A DNA stretch of 51,355 nt from a virus: positions 1 to 51,355 of the IMG/VR virus record IMGVR_UViG_3300033145_002956; one strand, 5' to 3'. The translations under genes and the position numbers were made by a program. Below, in pieces: positions 46,084-51,355 of this stretch (position 1 is its first letter; every line of letters begins with the position of its first letter). The notes under the pieces are model-generated. The model did no database searches. It was not told where the DNA came from and saw only the letters and a program-made list of their open reading frames with translations.

Positions 46084-46212
46084 TTATTCTACGAACTTAA
46101 CAACTCCAAGAGAAGTTTTGAGTCTCGCCTTATTATACTCTTCTTCTCCAACTTCATAAATCTCTTCCCATATTGATGCTGGGAGCAGTAAATGGATATA
46201 TTTTTCTTCCAT
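46084..46212 (-). CDS. Small hypothetical protein, 42 aa
   Basis: Starts ATG after CAGGGGATAAA, directly behind the preceding gene's stop. MEEKYIHLLLPASIWEEIYE suggests a small RHH- or AbrB-like N-terminus; the rest is polar. End of the long minus-strand operon. Weakly assigned. Confidence 0.5.
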   Translation of the reverse strand: MEEKYIHLLLPASIWEEIYEVGEEEYNKARLKTSLGVVKFVE

Positions 46213-46213
46213 T

Positions 46214-46543
46214 TTATCCCCTGTATTTCTTCTTGATCTTTCTCAATGCCTCTGCGGTATCGGGGGTAGCAATCTCCTCAATGCTTTTCCAAAAGGAAAA
46301 GCATCCTGCTGGTATATGCTTATCAATTTCACTAACAGTTTTCTCGATAAAAACATCAACTGGATAGGGTATCATCCTACAAATAGTATTGATCAATGTC
46401 TCATCTATGCTTTCTTCTGAAAGAATTTCAAGAACAAGATTATAAATATCATTTACAGTATATCCTTTCTCTTCAAGCATTTTTTTCGCATATTTCAATC
46501 TTGAAAGTCCCTTTAGTTTTATTGTGTATATATATTTACTCAT
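46214..46543 (-). CDS. Helical hypothetical protein, possibly DNA-binding, 109 aa
   Basis: ATG 46543 follows TTGGTGAAAAA; the frame opens earlier but without a site. MSKYIYTIKLKGLSRLKYAK ... LEEKGYTVNDIYNLVLEILS looks like a regulator-type N-terminus followed by helices. Unknown. Confidence 0.58.
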   Translation of the reverse strand: MSKYIYTIKLKGLSRLKYAKKMLEEKGYTVNDIYNLVLEILSEESIDETLINTICRMIPYPVDVFIEKTVSEIDKHIPAGCFSFWKSIEEIATPDTAEALRKIKKKYRG

Positions 46544-46630
46544 TTTTTCACCAATTCTTGGATTCAAAGAACAACTCAAATTTACCTTTTCTTTGCTTCC
46601 ATATTCTAACAGGCAAAACAGCATTTTCAA

Positions 46631-46897
46631 CTATTTCTTTGAGCTTTTCAATACATGCTTTCCAGAGCCATGAGTCCAAATACTTCTACAGATAAGGAAG
46701 GCCGACTTTTTTGCTCTTTTTCCTCCTTTGCGTTCAACATAGAATTTCTCTACAGCTTCATGTTCTATAGCTTGCCATACAAGATCTGTAAAAGCTTCTA
46801 TTCTCTCTTTCAGTATTTTTATTTCTGTTTCTATTTCTTCTATTCTACCAACTGCCTTTCCTAATTCAAAGGGTATATTTATTTCATATTTACTCAT
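46631..46897 (-). CDS. Coiled-coil protein, possibly truncated by frameshift, 88 aa
   Basis: Begins after GAGGTGCAAAA. MSKYEINIPFELGKAVGRIE then a long coiled coil. The last 25 residues look unnatural. In the -1 frame after GCAAAAAAGT the DNA encodes LDSWLWKACIEKLKEIVENA ... FFESKNW to about 46552, with one TAG in between. The gene may have decayed from a longer one. Confidence 0.55.
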   Translation of the reverse strand: MSKYEINIPFELGKAVGRIEEIETEIKILKERIEAFTDLVWQAIEHEAVEKFYVERKGGKRAKKSAFLICRSIWTHGSGKHVLKSSKK

Positions 46898-46906
46898 TTT
46901 TGCACC

Positions 46907-47032
46907 TCATATCCATTCATGACCTGTCCATTTAAAGAGTTTTCTGCAATGCTCGCATCTACAAACAAAACTTCCTGTTGGGTTATTGAGAACATGATCT
47001 CCAATAATGGAGCAGATCGGAGGAGGCTTCAT
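46907..47032 (-). CDS. Small zinc-finger protein, 41 aa
   Basis: The ATG overlaps the upstream gene's stop (TGATG), with GAGGTGAAAGATTG before it. MKPPPICSIIGDHVLNN ... FVCRCEHCRKLFKWTGHEW holds a CxC..C-type knuckle. It might be a DNA-binding or adaptor domain. Confidence 0.6.
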   Translation of the reverse strand: MKPPPICSIIGDHVLNNPTGSFVCRCEHCRKLFKWTGHEWI

Positions 47033-47310
47033 CAATCTTTCACCTCACCATCCAATTTTTCTCTTAATTTATGTAATTCTTTAACTATGGCGTCAACTTT
47101 ATCCCATTGAGCATCTGTACTTGCGTTTATCTCTGATCTTCGTTTATCTAACTCCTCTTCTGTAATTTCTCCTTTATCATATCTATACTCTATTAAATTA
47201 TGCGCTGCATCTGCATGAGCTGTTGGGTCTCCCATCTCCTCTAATCTCTTCTTGAGATACTTTATCCTTTCATAGTCCCTCAATTCTTCTAAAATCTTCA
47301 TATAATTCAT
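47032..47310 (-). CDS. Coiled-coil hypothetical protein, 92 aa
   Basis: Starts after GAGGTTCGTATAAC. Highly charged helices throughout (ILEELRDYERIKYLKKRLEE ... AIVKELHKLREKLDGE). No cysteine or enzyme motif. Overlaps neighbours on both sides. Unknown. Confidence 0.58.
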   Translation of the reverse strand: MNYMKILEELRDYERIKYLKKRLEEMGDPTAHADAAHNLIEYRYDKGEITEEELDKRRSEINASTDAQWDKVDAIVKELHKLREKLDGEVKD

Positions 47311-47624
47311 GTTATACGAACCTCTTTGAGCTTCCAGAATTTTCTCATCTCCTCTACCCTCTTAGCCAATATGTAGAGGTCTTCTATGTATATAGCTCTA
47401 CCAGTCTTCGAAAGACAGTCCGTTCTTGGATGATTCTCAAGAAATCCACTGTACACAAACACAACTATAGTCCCAGAGGAAGATAACCTTATTTCAGCAA
47501 AGTCCTCACTGTTCTTATATGGTTTTCTACATAGCCATTCTCTCCTGTGAGAACTTCTCAAGCTCACAAAAACAGATTTAGTACCCCACCTATTGTCAAA
47601 AAGAGTGAATTTTCCTTTTGTCAT
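47307..47624 (-). CDS. Hypothetical protein, 105 aa
   Basis: The start overlaps the preceding stop by 4 bases. Beta-rich first part (FTLFDNRWGTKSVFVSLRSS, IVVFVYSGFLENH) and a helical end (LAKRVEEMRKFWKLKEV). Soluble, basic. Unknown. Confidence 0.58.
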   Translation of the reverse strand: MTKGKFTLFDNRWGTKSVFVSLRSSHRREWLCRKPYKNSEDFAEIRLSSSGTIVVFVYSGFLENHPRTDCLSKTGRAIYIEDLYILAKRVEEMRKFWKLKEVRIT

Positions 47625-47971
47625 TTTTTTACCCCCCTTATTAGCTTTCCTTTTTTCTCTCTATTTTTAATGGCTTCAGCAATTTTGTCTTTTATTGCGT
47701 CCATCATTAGATCGGTACAAGATTGGAGGTCTCCCTCAAAAACGCCTATTTCACGTCCATTAGGATCGTAGAATGTCAACGTGTATCCCTTCTTGATTAT
47801 CTTTCCCTTTTCTCCCTCATATTTATTTTTATCCTTCAATTTCTCATGGATTACAAGCGTGAATCTACAATGTTCTGAGCTTATACTTATGTCCTCGACT
47901 TTGACATCTCCGTGCTTCTCGGCTTCCTGTGCGATTCTCACAACAATAGCCAACAGATCAGATTCTTTCAT
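47621..47971 (-). CDS. Hypothetical protein, 116 aa
   Basis: ATG after AAAGGTGATCGA. Alternating strands and helices (MKESDLLAIVVRIAQEAEKH, FYDPNGREIGVFEGDLQS, MDAIKDKIAEAIKNREKKGK). It overlaps both neighbours by 4 bases. Not recognised. Confidence 0.58.
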   Translation of the reverse strand: MKESDLLAIVVRIAQEAEKHGDVKVEDISISSEHCRFTLVIHEKLKDKNKYEGEKGKIIKKGYTLTFYDPNGREIGVFEGDLQSCTDLMMDAIKDKIAEAIKNREKKGKLIRGVKK

Positions 47972-48246
47972 TCGATCACCTTTGGGCGTCTGAAGAAGCC
48001 TTTTATACTCTCTATTATCATCTCGAAATTCGTCGCTGGGCGATATATATCTATTGTTCCATCCTTATTTTTTATCAGTTCAAGATTTTGTCCCTTATAT
48101 TCTATACAGTATGCTGCGTCAACGACCATTCTTTCAGGATGTATCATTATTTTTACGATGCTTGGATCGTATGGATTTTTCTCTGTATAAACAGGTGATG
48201 GCTTCCTCACCTTCGTTGCTCTATTCTGTGTATCATATACTGGCAT
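47968..48246 (-). CDS. Hypothetical protein, 92 aa
   Basis: Starts after GAGGTTCGTGT. Beta-rich with VYTEKNPYDPSIVKIMIHPE and a basic end (IKGFFRRPKVIE). Its leader resembles that of the 47310 gene, suggesting shared expression. Unknown. Confidence 0.56.
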   Translation of the reverse strand: MPVYDTQNRATKVRKPSPVYTEKNPYDPSIVKIMIHPERMVVDAAYCIEYKGQNLELIKNKDGTIDIYRPATNFEMIIESIKGFFRRPKVIE

Positions 48247-48255
48247 ACACGAACC

Positions 48256-48399
48256 TCACTTTTGGGGTATCTGTACAACCTTTCCCTTTTGTGAGTAACA
48301 ATATCCACATGCAGGACAACAGTAGAAGTACCAATCGTACTCACCACATTCTACAACCAATTTGAGCATGTGATCTCTATTACATTTTTGACACAACAT
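48256..48399 (-). CDS. Zinc-ribbon protein, 47 aa
   Basis: MLCQKCNRDHMLKLVVECGE then CCPACGYCYSQKGK: a CxxC...CxxC zinc ribbon as in small transcription-factor-like proteins. Start after GAGGTGAATAA, where the upstream RHH gene also ends. Probably binds nucleic acid. Confidence 0.65.
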   Translation of the reverse strand: MLCQKCNRDHMLKLVVECGEYDWYFYCCPACGYCYSQKGKVVQIPQK

Positions 48400-48513
48400 T
48401 TATTCACCTCTTTTATTCAGTTCATCCTCGACAATTTTACAAACCTTCTCAAGAAAAGTCTGCCACTTCTTACAATGTAGTCTGCCTTTCAGTTCTATTA
48501 CTTTATAGTACAA
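48400..48513 (-). CDS. Short ribbon-helix-helix protein (copy 1)
   Basis: Readable as YIPDELYYKVIELKGRLHCK ... EKVCKIVEDELNKRGE. The DNA of 48429-48541 is repeated at 49188-49300, where it begins a longer RHH gene. No ATG is in frame: TTG 48513 is the only usual start, and the expected N-terminal strand (ITFKYIP) lies upstream of it without a start. Either a non-standard start or a truncated copy. Confidence 0.45.
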   Translation of the reverse strand: MYYKVIELKGRLHCKKWQTFLEKVCKIVEDELNKRGE

Positions 48514-48541
48514 TTCATCTGGAATGTACTTAAATGTTATA
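48429..48541. repeat. 113-bp direct repeat, copy 1
   Basis: Identical to 49188-49300 as far as I can compare. It covers the ribbon-helix-helix coding segment. Exact identity indicates a recent duplication or ongoing gene conversion. Confidence 0.9.
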
Positions 48542-48558
48542 TTTAATATCTATATTTC

Positions 48559-48580
48559 CTTCGTGTAATTGCTATTATAC
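48559..48580. repeat. Partial copy of the lox-like palindrome
   Basis: CTTCGTGTAATTGCTATTAT plus AC matches 22 of the 28 bases of the palindrome at 50026-50053. It directly follows the stop of the 48575-48766 gene on the minus strand, as the full copy follows the methyltransferase stop. Confidence 0.7.
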
Positions 48581-48766
48581 AAACCTCTCCATATATTCTG
48601 TCCACTCTTCCATATGTCTTCTTTGCTCCATCCTTTTTACATCACTACGCCACTGTTCCATTTCATCTCCCCAAATGCAATCCAAAAGATTGTAAAGTAT
48701 GGGGAGAATTACGAACACATACAACACCATTGCCAAGAGAATCAATCCAAAATTCATGTTATCCAT
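48575..48766 (-). CDS. Membrane protein with charged tail, 63 aa
   Basis: Start ATG 48766 (an ATG three codons later is possible). One hydrophobic helix (GLILLAMVLYVFVILPILYNLL) and a charged helical C-terminus (EQWRSDVKRMEQRRHMEEWT). A longer upstream frame exists but would overlap the next gene. No strong ribosome site. Confidence 0.5.
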   Translation of the reverse strand: MDNMNFGLILLAMVLYVFVILPILYNLLDCIWGDEMEQWRSDVKRMEQRRHMEEWTEYMERFV

Positions 48767-48773
48767 TTTAAAG

Positions 48774-48974
48774 CTATTTGTTATCTGTTCTAGTGTTTTC
48801 CCAGATCCAAGATGACACAAGCTTGTCCACAAGACTATATATATTAGCATTATCCCATTCTCTTGGGATCGCTCCAAGTATTCTGTCATAGTTTTCCAAG
48901 ACGATGATATAATCTTTATATATCTCTATCTCAAGTTTTGTTATTACCCTCTTTTCTGTACTACTTTTTGTCAT
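48774..48974 (-). CDS. Hypothetical protein, 66 aa
   Basis: Overlaps the end of the RHH copy 2 gene. MTKSSTEKRVITKLEIEIYK ... SLVDKLVSSWIWENTRTDNK is polar with mixed structure. Unknown. Confidence 0.52.
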   Translation of the reverse strand: MTKSSTEKRVITKLEIEIYKDYIIVLENYDRILGAIPREWDNANIYSLVDKLVSSWIWENTRTDNK

Positions 48975-49272
48975 TCTCTATCCCTCCCCCTACTTTATTT
49001 CTATCTTCTTTAACTTTTTCTCTAATGTAAAATGCAAGACTATCCAACTCGTAACGAATGCCATGTATATTCTTGGTAATAGGATTACTCTCACATTTTT
49101 CCTTTATCCTACCCAATATGTTTGCCCACCTTAAGGCCTCTTCCATCCCATCTAAGCCCTCCTTTGCTTCTGCATCCAGCTCCTCATCGACAATTTTACA
49201 AACCTTCTCAAGAAAAGTCTGCCACTTCTTACAATGTAGTCTGCCTTTCAGTTCTATTACTTTATAGTACAA
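48961..49272 (-). CDS. Ribbon-helix-helix protein (copy 2) with C-terminal helical domain
   Basis: 103 aa from TTG 49272. The first 35 residues are identical to copy 1; the rest is helical (EGLDGMEEALRWANILGRIK). Upstream in the same frame is ATG at about 49314 giving MNNKQ, then an in-frame TGA, then VITFKYIPDELYYKV. So the natural start may be lost by a nonsense mutation or the TTG is used. RHH proteins regulate transcription as dimers. Confidence 0.55.
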   Translation of the reverse strand: MYYKVIELKGRLHCKKWQTFLEKVCKIVDEELDAEAKEGLDGMEEALRWANILGRIKEKCESNPITKNIHGIRYELDSLAFYIREKVKEDRNKVGGGIENDKK

Positions 49273-49300
49273 TTCATCTGGAATGTACTTAAATGTTATA
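49188..49300. repeat. 113-bp direct repeat, copy 2
   Basis: Second copy of 48429-48541. It ends just before the divergent promoter region of the rightward RHH gene. Confidence 0.9.
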
Positions 49301-49349
49301 ACTCATTGCTTATTGTTCATTTTGATATATACTCTAAAGTATGCATAAG

Positions 49350-49359
49350 CTTTATATAC
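49350..49359 (+). promoter_or_regulatory. Promoter of the 49.39 kb operon
   Basis: AAGCTTTATATACTC, about 30 bp before ATG 49388. The reverse complement also contains TATATA, so the spacer may drive both directions. Confidence 0.6.
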
Positions 49360-49387
49360 TCTACCTACTTTCTTGATAGTGATACCT

Positions 49388-49525
49388 ATGAAAAAAGGAA
49401 AAGTTATAACCATAAAGGACATACCAGTGGATTTGTTTTTTAGAGCTGTAAAGCTTAAAGCTGAGCTTCACTGTAAGACTTGGGGAGAGTTCCTTAAGAA
49501 GGTTGTGAAGAAATTAGAGGGATAA
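49388..49525 (+). CDS. Ribbon-helix-helix regulator (copy 3), 45 aa
   Basis: MKKGKVITIKDIPVDLFFRA then VKLKAELHCKTWGEFLKKVV. The N-terminal strand VITIKDIP and two helices match the RHH fold, and the sequence is paralogous to the two minus-strand copies (IPDELYYKVIELKGRLHCKK). It is near the start of a short rightward operon and may repress its own divergent promoter region. Confidence 0.75.
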   Translation: MKKGKVITIKDIPVDLFFRAVKLKAELHCKTWGEFLKKVVKKLEG

Positions 49526-49527
49526 GG

Positions 49528-49941
49528 ATGGATGATCCAATAGGACATGGTAGAGCAATGGCAAGGGTTATAGAGGTAATGGAAACTGCGGACGAGAGGC
49601 CTATGAGGAAGTATACCTCAGATTTAGAAAATTTGAAGGTGGATATATTTATAGAAATGAATCGTCCCTCTTTTTGCGGTGAAAAAGGACTTGTGTTGTT
49701 TTTTGGATTTTTATTGATGTTGTTAGTGATACCTAATCCTTACTTCGGTCTGTGGTCGGGTAGAGGGGTATATTATCTCCAAACAGTAATAATAGTGTTC
49801 TTATTGATTCTTGGTGCGTTTTTATGTAGTGTGTGGTTATATCTGAAGACAAGAAAAGCGATAAGGAAGTATGACAGGTTGATAGAGGAGAAAGATAGAG
49901 AAGAGATTAAGAGAGAGATGCATATATTTGGATTGTGGTAA
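49528..49941 (+). CDS. Two-span membrane protein, 137 aa
   Basis: ATG after GAGGGATAAGG. A soluble N-terminus, two hydrophobic helices (LVLFFGFLLMLLVIPNPYFG; VIIVFLLILGAFLCSVWLYL) and a charged C-terminal helix. Unknown role. Confidence 0.62.
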   Translation: MDDPIGHGRAMARVIEVMETADERPMRKYTSDLENLKVDIFIEMNRPSFCGEKGLVLFFGFLLMLLVIPNPYFGLWSGRGVYYLQTVIIVFLLILGAFLCSVWLYLKTRKAIRKYDRLIEEKDREEIKREMHIFGLW

Positions 49942-49960
49942 TCTCTGAGGAGGTGATTTT

Positions 49961-50026
49961 GTGTATGAATATACAGGTATAATAGTGTTTTTGGGACTGC
50001 TAATAGGTACATCGTGGCTACTGTGA
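49961..50026 (+). CDS. Single-span peptide, 21 aa
   Basis: GTG preceded by an excellent GAGGAGGTGATTTT. The product VYEYTGIIVFLGLLIGTSWL plus Leu is essentially one hydrophobic helix. Its stop touches the lox-like palindrome. Despite its size the ribosome site makes it credible. Confidence 0.55.
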   Translation: MYEYTGIIVFLGLLIGTSWLL

Positions 50027-50053
50027 CTTCGTGTAATTGCTATTATACGAAGT
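50026..50053. repeat. 28-bp lox-like palindrome
   Basis: ACTTCGTGTAAT-TGCT-ATTATACGAAGT: 12-bp arms with one mismatch and a 4-base spacer. The arm word ACTTCGTATAAT is the same as in P1 loxP arms. It sits just past the methyltransferase stop; partial copies occur at 48559-48580 and 50763-50775. Could be a recombination site, a protein-binding site or a 3' RNA hairpin for both convergent transcripts. Confidence 0.7.
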
Positions 50054-50735
50054 TGATCGAATTAATATTCTTGAGGAACATCTCACCAATGTACTTTGAA
50101 TATGCAGGAGGTACAGCTTGTGCAAGCATCTTCTTATCTGTTATCCAATCTATACCCATGGCGTGTTGCCATACTTCCAATTTAGATTTATTTTCAAGAC
50201 CATTCAATTTGCAGTAATTGTGCTTAGAATCGTTTCCACCATGACCTGCCACAGTGACATAATACCCATCTTTGACTAGTCCTCTATGTTTCTTGTGGTT
50301 GGGCTGTGGCACTTTGAAGCCATGTATCTCAAAATACCTGTGTCTTATCACCTTTAATCCAAACATCTCCCCACAGAGCATTAAATCCTTCCGTATGGGT
50401 GACCCAGGAACATTCTCAATAATGAATGGCTTCCCACTATCAAGAAGGATCTTCCGTGTACGACTTATGAGGTCAGGGTAGGATCTTCCCTCATTGTGCC
50501 ACCGTCTTGCTGCATAAGAGTAAGCTTGACATGGGGGAGAAGCCCATATAAGATCAAATTGCGCATAGAAGTCTTCATAGTAGGGAAACATCATTTTCGT
50601 AACATCATTCTGTACAAAGATGAAAGGATATTCAGGTTGAGGGTTTATGTCAACTCCTATTATCGTGTCAAAACCGGCCATCTTCAAGCCCATACTTGCT
50701 CCACCAGCTCCACAATACAAATCCAAAACCTTCAT
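50043..50735 (-). CDS. dcm: C5-cytosine DNA methyltransferase
   Basis: 230 aa, compact. Motif I LDLYCGAGGASMGLKMAGFD; motif IV ASPPCQAYS with catalytic Cys69; motif VI ENV (about 107-109); motif VIII RHRYFEI; motif X QAVPPAYSKYIG. The target-recognition region is short. It methylates cytosine in a specific sequence, probably protecting the element from host restriction; no partner endonuclease is adjacent. Both ends carry lox-like words, so it may be a movable cassette. The symbol is used only as a family label. Confidence 0.93.
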   Translation of the reverse strand: MKVLDLYCGAGGASMGLKMAGFDTIIGVDINPQPEYPFIFVQNDVTKMMFPYYEDFYAQFDLIWASPPCQAYSYAARRWHNEGRSYPDLISRTRKILLDSGKPFIIENVPGSPIRKDLMLCGEMFGLKVIRHRYFEIHGFKVPQPNHKKHRGLVKDGYYVTVAGHGGNDSKHNYCKLNGLENKSKLEVWQHAMGIDWITDKKMLAQAVPPAYSKYIGEMFLKNINSINFV

Positions 50736-50762
50736 ACTTTTACTAAGAGTCCATGTTAAAAA

Positions 50763-50775
50763 AACTTCGTATAAC
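50763..50775. repeat. Half copy of the lox-like arm
   Basis: AACTTCGTATAAC, one arm of the 50026 palindrome, lies about 30 bp upstream of the methyltransferase start. Confidence 0.55.
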
Positions 50776-50981
50776 AGAAAAAGAAAGACATTCCAATCTA
50801 TCTATTCTACTATCTAACCTAAGTCATGAAATCCATCAAAATTTTATGACTATCCTATAGCTTATGTCATGAAATCCATCAAAATTTTATGACATCTATT
50901 GTTACTCTAATGTAAGTTACACAATGAAGTTAATTTATCATGTCTATTTTAGTAGCTATGAACCTATTTAGTTAATCATGG
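50776..50981. other. Non-coding right subterminal region
   Basis: No gene. It contains two 28-bp palindromic direct repeats (50823-50893) and AT-rich sequence leading into the right inverted terminal repeat. Counterpart of the left subterminal region, with no obvious sequence similarity to it. Confidence 0.6.
50823..50893. promoter_or_regulatory. Two 28-bp direct repeats with internal dyad
   Basis: The same 28 bases occur at 50823-50850 and 50866-50893. Each begins GTCATGAAAT and ends ATTTTATGAC, so each copy is itself an imperfect palindrome. They are 43 bp apart centre to centre, close to four helical turns. Likely binding sites for a dimeric regulator or telomere/origin protein. Confidence 0.75.
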
Positions 50982-51111
50982 ATGATAGGATAGATGGTTT
51001 TTTATGGAGAGGTTGAGTTCTATATATTTTATTACAATGTCTATAATGTTCTATATTTGTTTATTACAATGTCTATAATAAAGTATGCTATTGTTTAATG
51101 TGTATAACTCA
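50982..51111. repeat. Right inverted terminal repeat
   Basis: Reverse complement of 1-130 with a single mismatch I could find (TGG against TGT near 50995). Followed by an extra 27-bp repeat unit and the terminal palindrome. Confidence 0.93.
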
Positions 51112-51138
51112 ATGCTATTGTTTAATGTGTATAACTCA
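51085..51138. repeat. 27-bp tandem repeat at the right terminus
   Basis: The unit beginning ATGCTATTGTTTAATG and ending ATAACTCA occurs at 51085-51111 and 51112-51138. The left end has only one copy (1-27, inverted). Copy-number difference between ends is typical of recombining telomeric repeats. Confidence 0.9.
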
Positions 51139-51307
51139 GTAGATAAGACAGAATCCAAAACAAGACAGGATACGCCCCCGAATAGCAAATAGAACTGGAA
51201 TGTCTGTCAGTTTTGCTTTCCTTTGGAAAGCAAAACTGACAGACATTCCAGTTCTTTTTTTTTTTTTTTGGCGTATCCTGTCTTGTTTTGGATTCTGTCT
51301 TATCTAC
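51139..51307. other. Terminal palindrome, candidate hairpin telomere
   Basis: Symmetrical around 51223: 38-bp outer arms (51139-51176 with 51270-51307), a 15-by-15 mismatched block (51177-51191 against fifteen T residues at 51255-51269), perfect 30-bp inner arms (51192-51221 with 51225-51254), and a TTT apex. Outside this the arms continue into the inverted terminal repeats. Incompletely paired hairpins of this kind are known at poxvirus ends. Confidence 0.85.
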
Positions 51308-51355
51308 TGAGTTATACACATTAAACAATAGCATACTTTATTATAGACATTGTAA
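51308..51355. repeat. Direct copy of positions 1-48
   Basis: The last 48 bases equal the first 48, so the contig closes on itself. This is an assembly overlap rather than a biological feature, and shows that reads pass from the palindrome into the left terminal repeat. Confidence 0.9.

Noticed and set aside
46058-46099. 13-codon plus-strand frame after the last virion gene
   Set aside because: Overlaps the end of a minus-strand gene and encodes only a fragment, despite a GGGGAG-like sequence.
46600-46760. In-frame TAG as a pyrrolysine codon
   Set aside because: A frameshift would also be required, and there is no PylT-like tRNA or associated gene in the window.
50026-50053. True P1 loxP site
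   Set aside because: Arms resemble loxP but the spacer is 4 bases instead of 8 and no Cre-like recombinase is encoded, so only 'lox-like' is justified.
51255-51269. T15 run as a genuine transcription terminator
   Set aside because: It lies exactly opposite a 15-base block in the palindrome, so it is better seen as part of the hairpin mismatch or a homopolymer miscall.
1-51355. Tailed virus (Caudoviricetes) genome
   Set aside because: Fibre-like proteins and a polyvalent protein are present, but no terminase, portal, HK97 protease/capsid or tape-measure gene could be recognised.

Overview
This window looks like the essentially complete genome of an AT-rich archaeal virus or virus-like linear element, about 51.3 kb of unique sequence. 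Archaeal signs are: BRE/TATA promoters of the form CGAAAGC-TTTATAAA; several leaderless starts 25-30 bp after a TATA box; strong GGTGAT ribosome sites; an initiator-type tRNA(CAT) with a bulge-helix-bulge intron; an S-layer protein of the methanococcal/archaeoglobal/thermococcal kind; an MCM-like helicase; AbrB and ribbon-helix-helix regulators; and two inteins. A thermophilic euryarchaeal host (Archaeoglobi, Methanococci, Thermococci or ANME-1 relatives) is an inference; I cannot name the host.

Ends: positions 1-130 recur inverted at 50982-51111. Beyond the right copy lie a tandem 27-bp repeat and a large palindrome (51139-51307), after which the sequence repeats positions 1-48. An assembler that reads through hairpin telomeres of a linear molecule would produce this. 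A circle carrying a giant palindrome is the alternative.

Layout: (i) 0.4-5.9 kb, plus strand, early-type genes: small zinc proteins, a Ku-like protein, an ATP-dependent DNA ligase, an AbrB-type regulator and a Toprim protein. (ii) 6-8.6 kb, recombination genes: possible SSB, Sak4/RecA-like ATPase and a DnaQ-fold exonuclease. (iii) 8.6-11 kb, an MCM-like helicase whose own 5' coding region carries iteron-like repeats, preceded by two operator-like palindromes. (iv) 11-15 kb, a putative nuclease, membrane proteins, the S-layer protein and the tRNA. (v) 15.2-24.5 kb, a virion module with coiled-coil proteins, a 533-aa polyvalent protein and small beta-rich structural proteins. (vi) 24.5-36 kb, the most unusual part: three proteins carrying long Cys-x3 repeats, including a 1070-aa protein that also contains a thioredoxin-like domain, followed by a radical SAM/SPASM enzyme whose [4Fe-4S] motif is interrupted by an intein. 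This cassette lies between two diverged copies of the same pair of fibre-type genes. (vii) 36-38 kb, fibre and small proteins. (viii) 38-45 kb, an intein-containing phosphodiesterase facing a glycan module (glycosyltransferase, acyltransferase, PLP aminotransferase, sulfoquinovose-synthase-like and epimerase proteins, small membrane protein). (ix) 45.2-46 kb, two more virion-type genes. (x) 46-49.3 kb, a minus-strand operon of small genes, then a short plus-strand operon and a C5-cytosine methyltransferase near lox-like palindromes.

Working model (inference): the element relies on host polymerases, adds its own helicase, recombination and end-joining functions, and builds a virion decorated with enzymatically modified cysteine-repeat fibres and glycans. 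I found no terminase, portal, DNA polymerase or integrase, so a classical tailed virus is unlikely. The virion type is unresolved.
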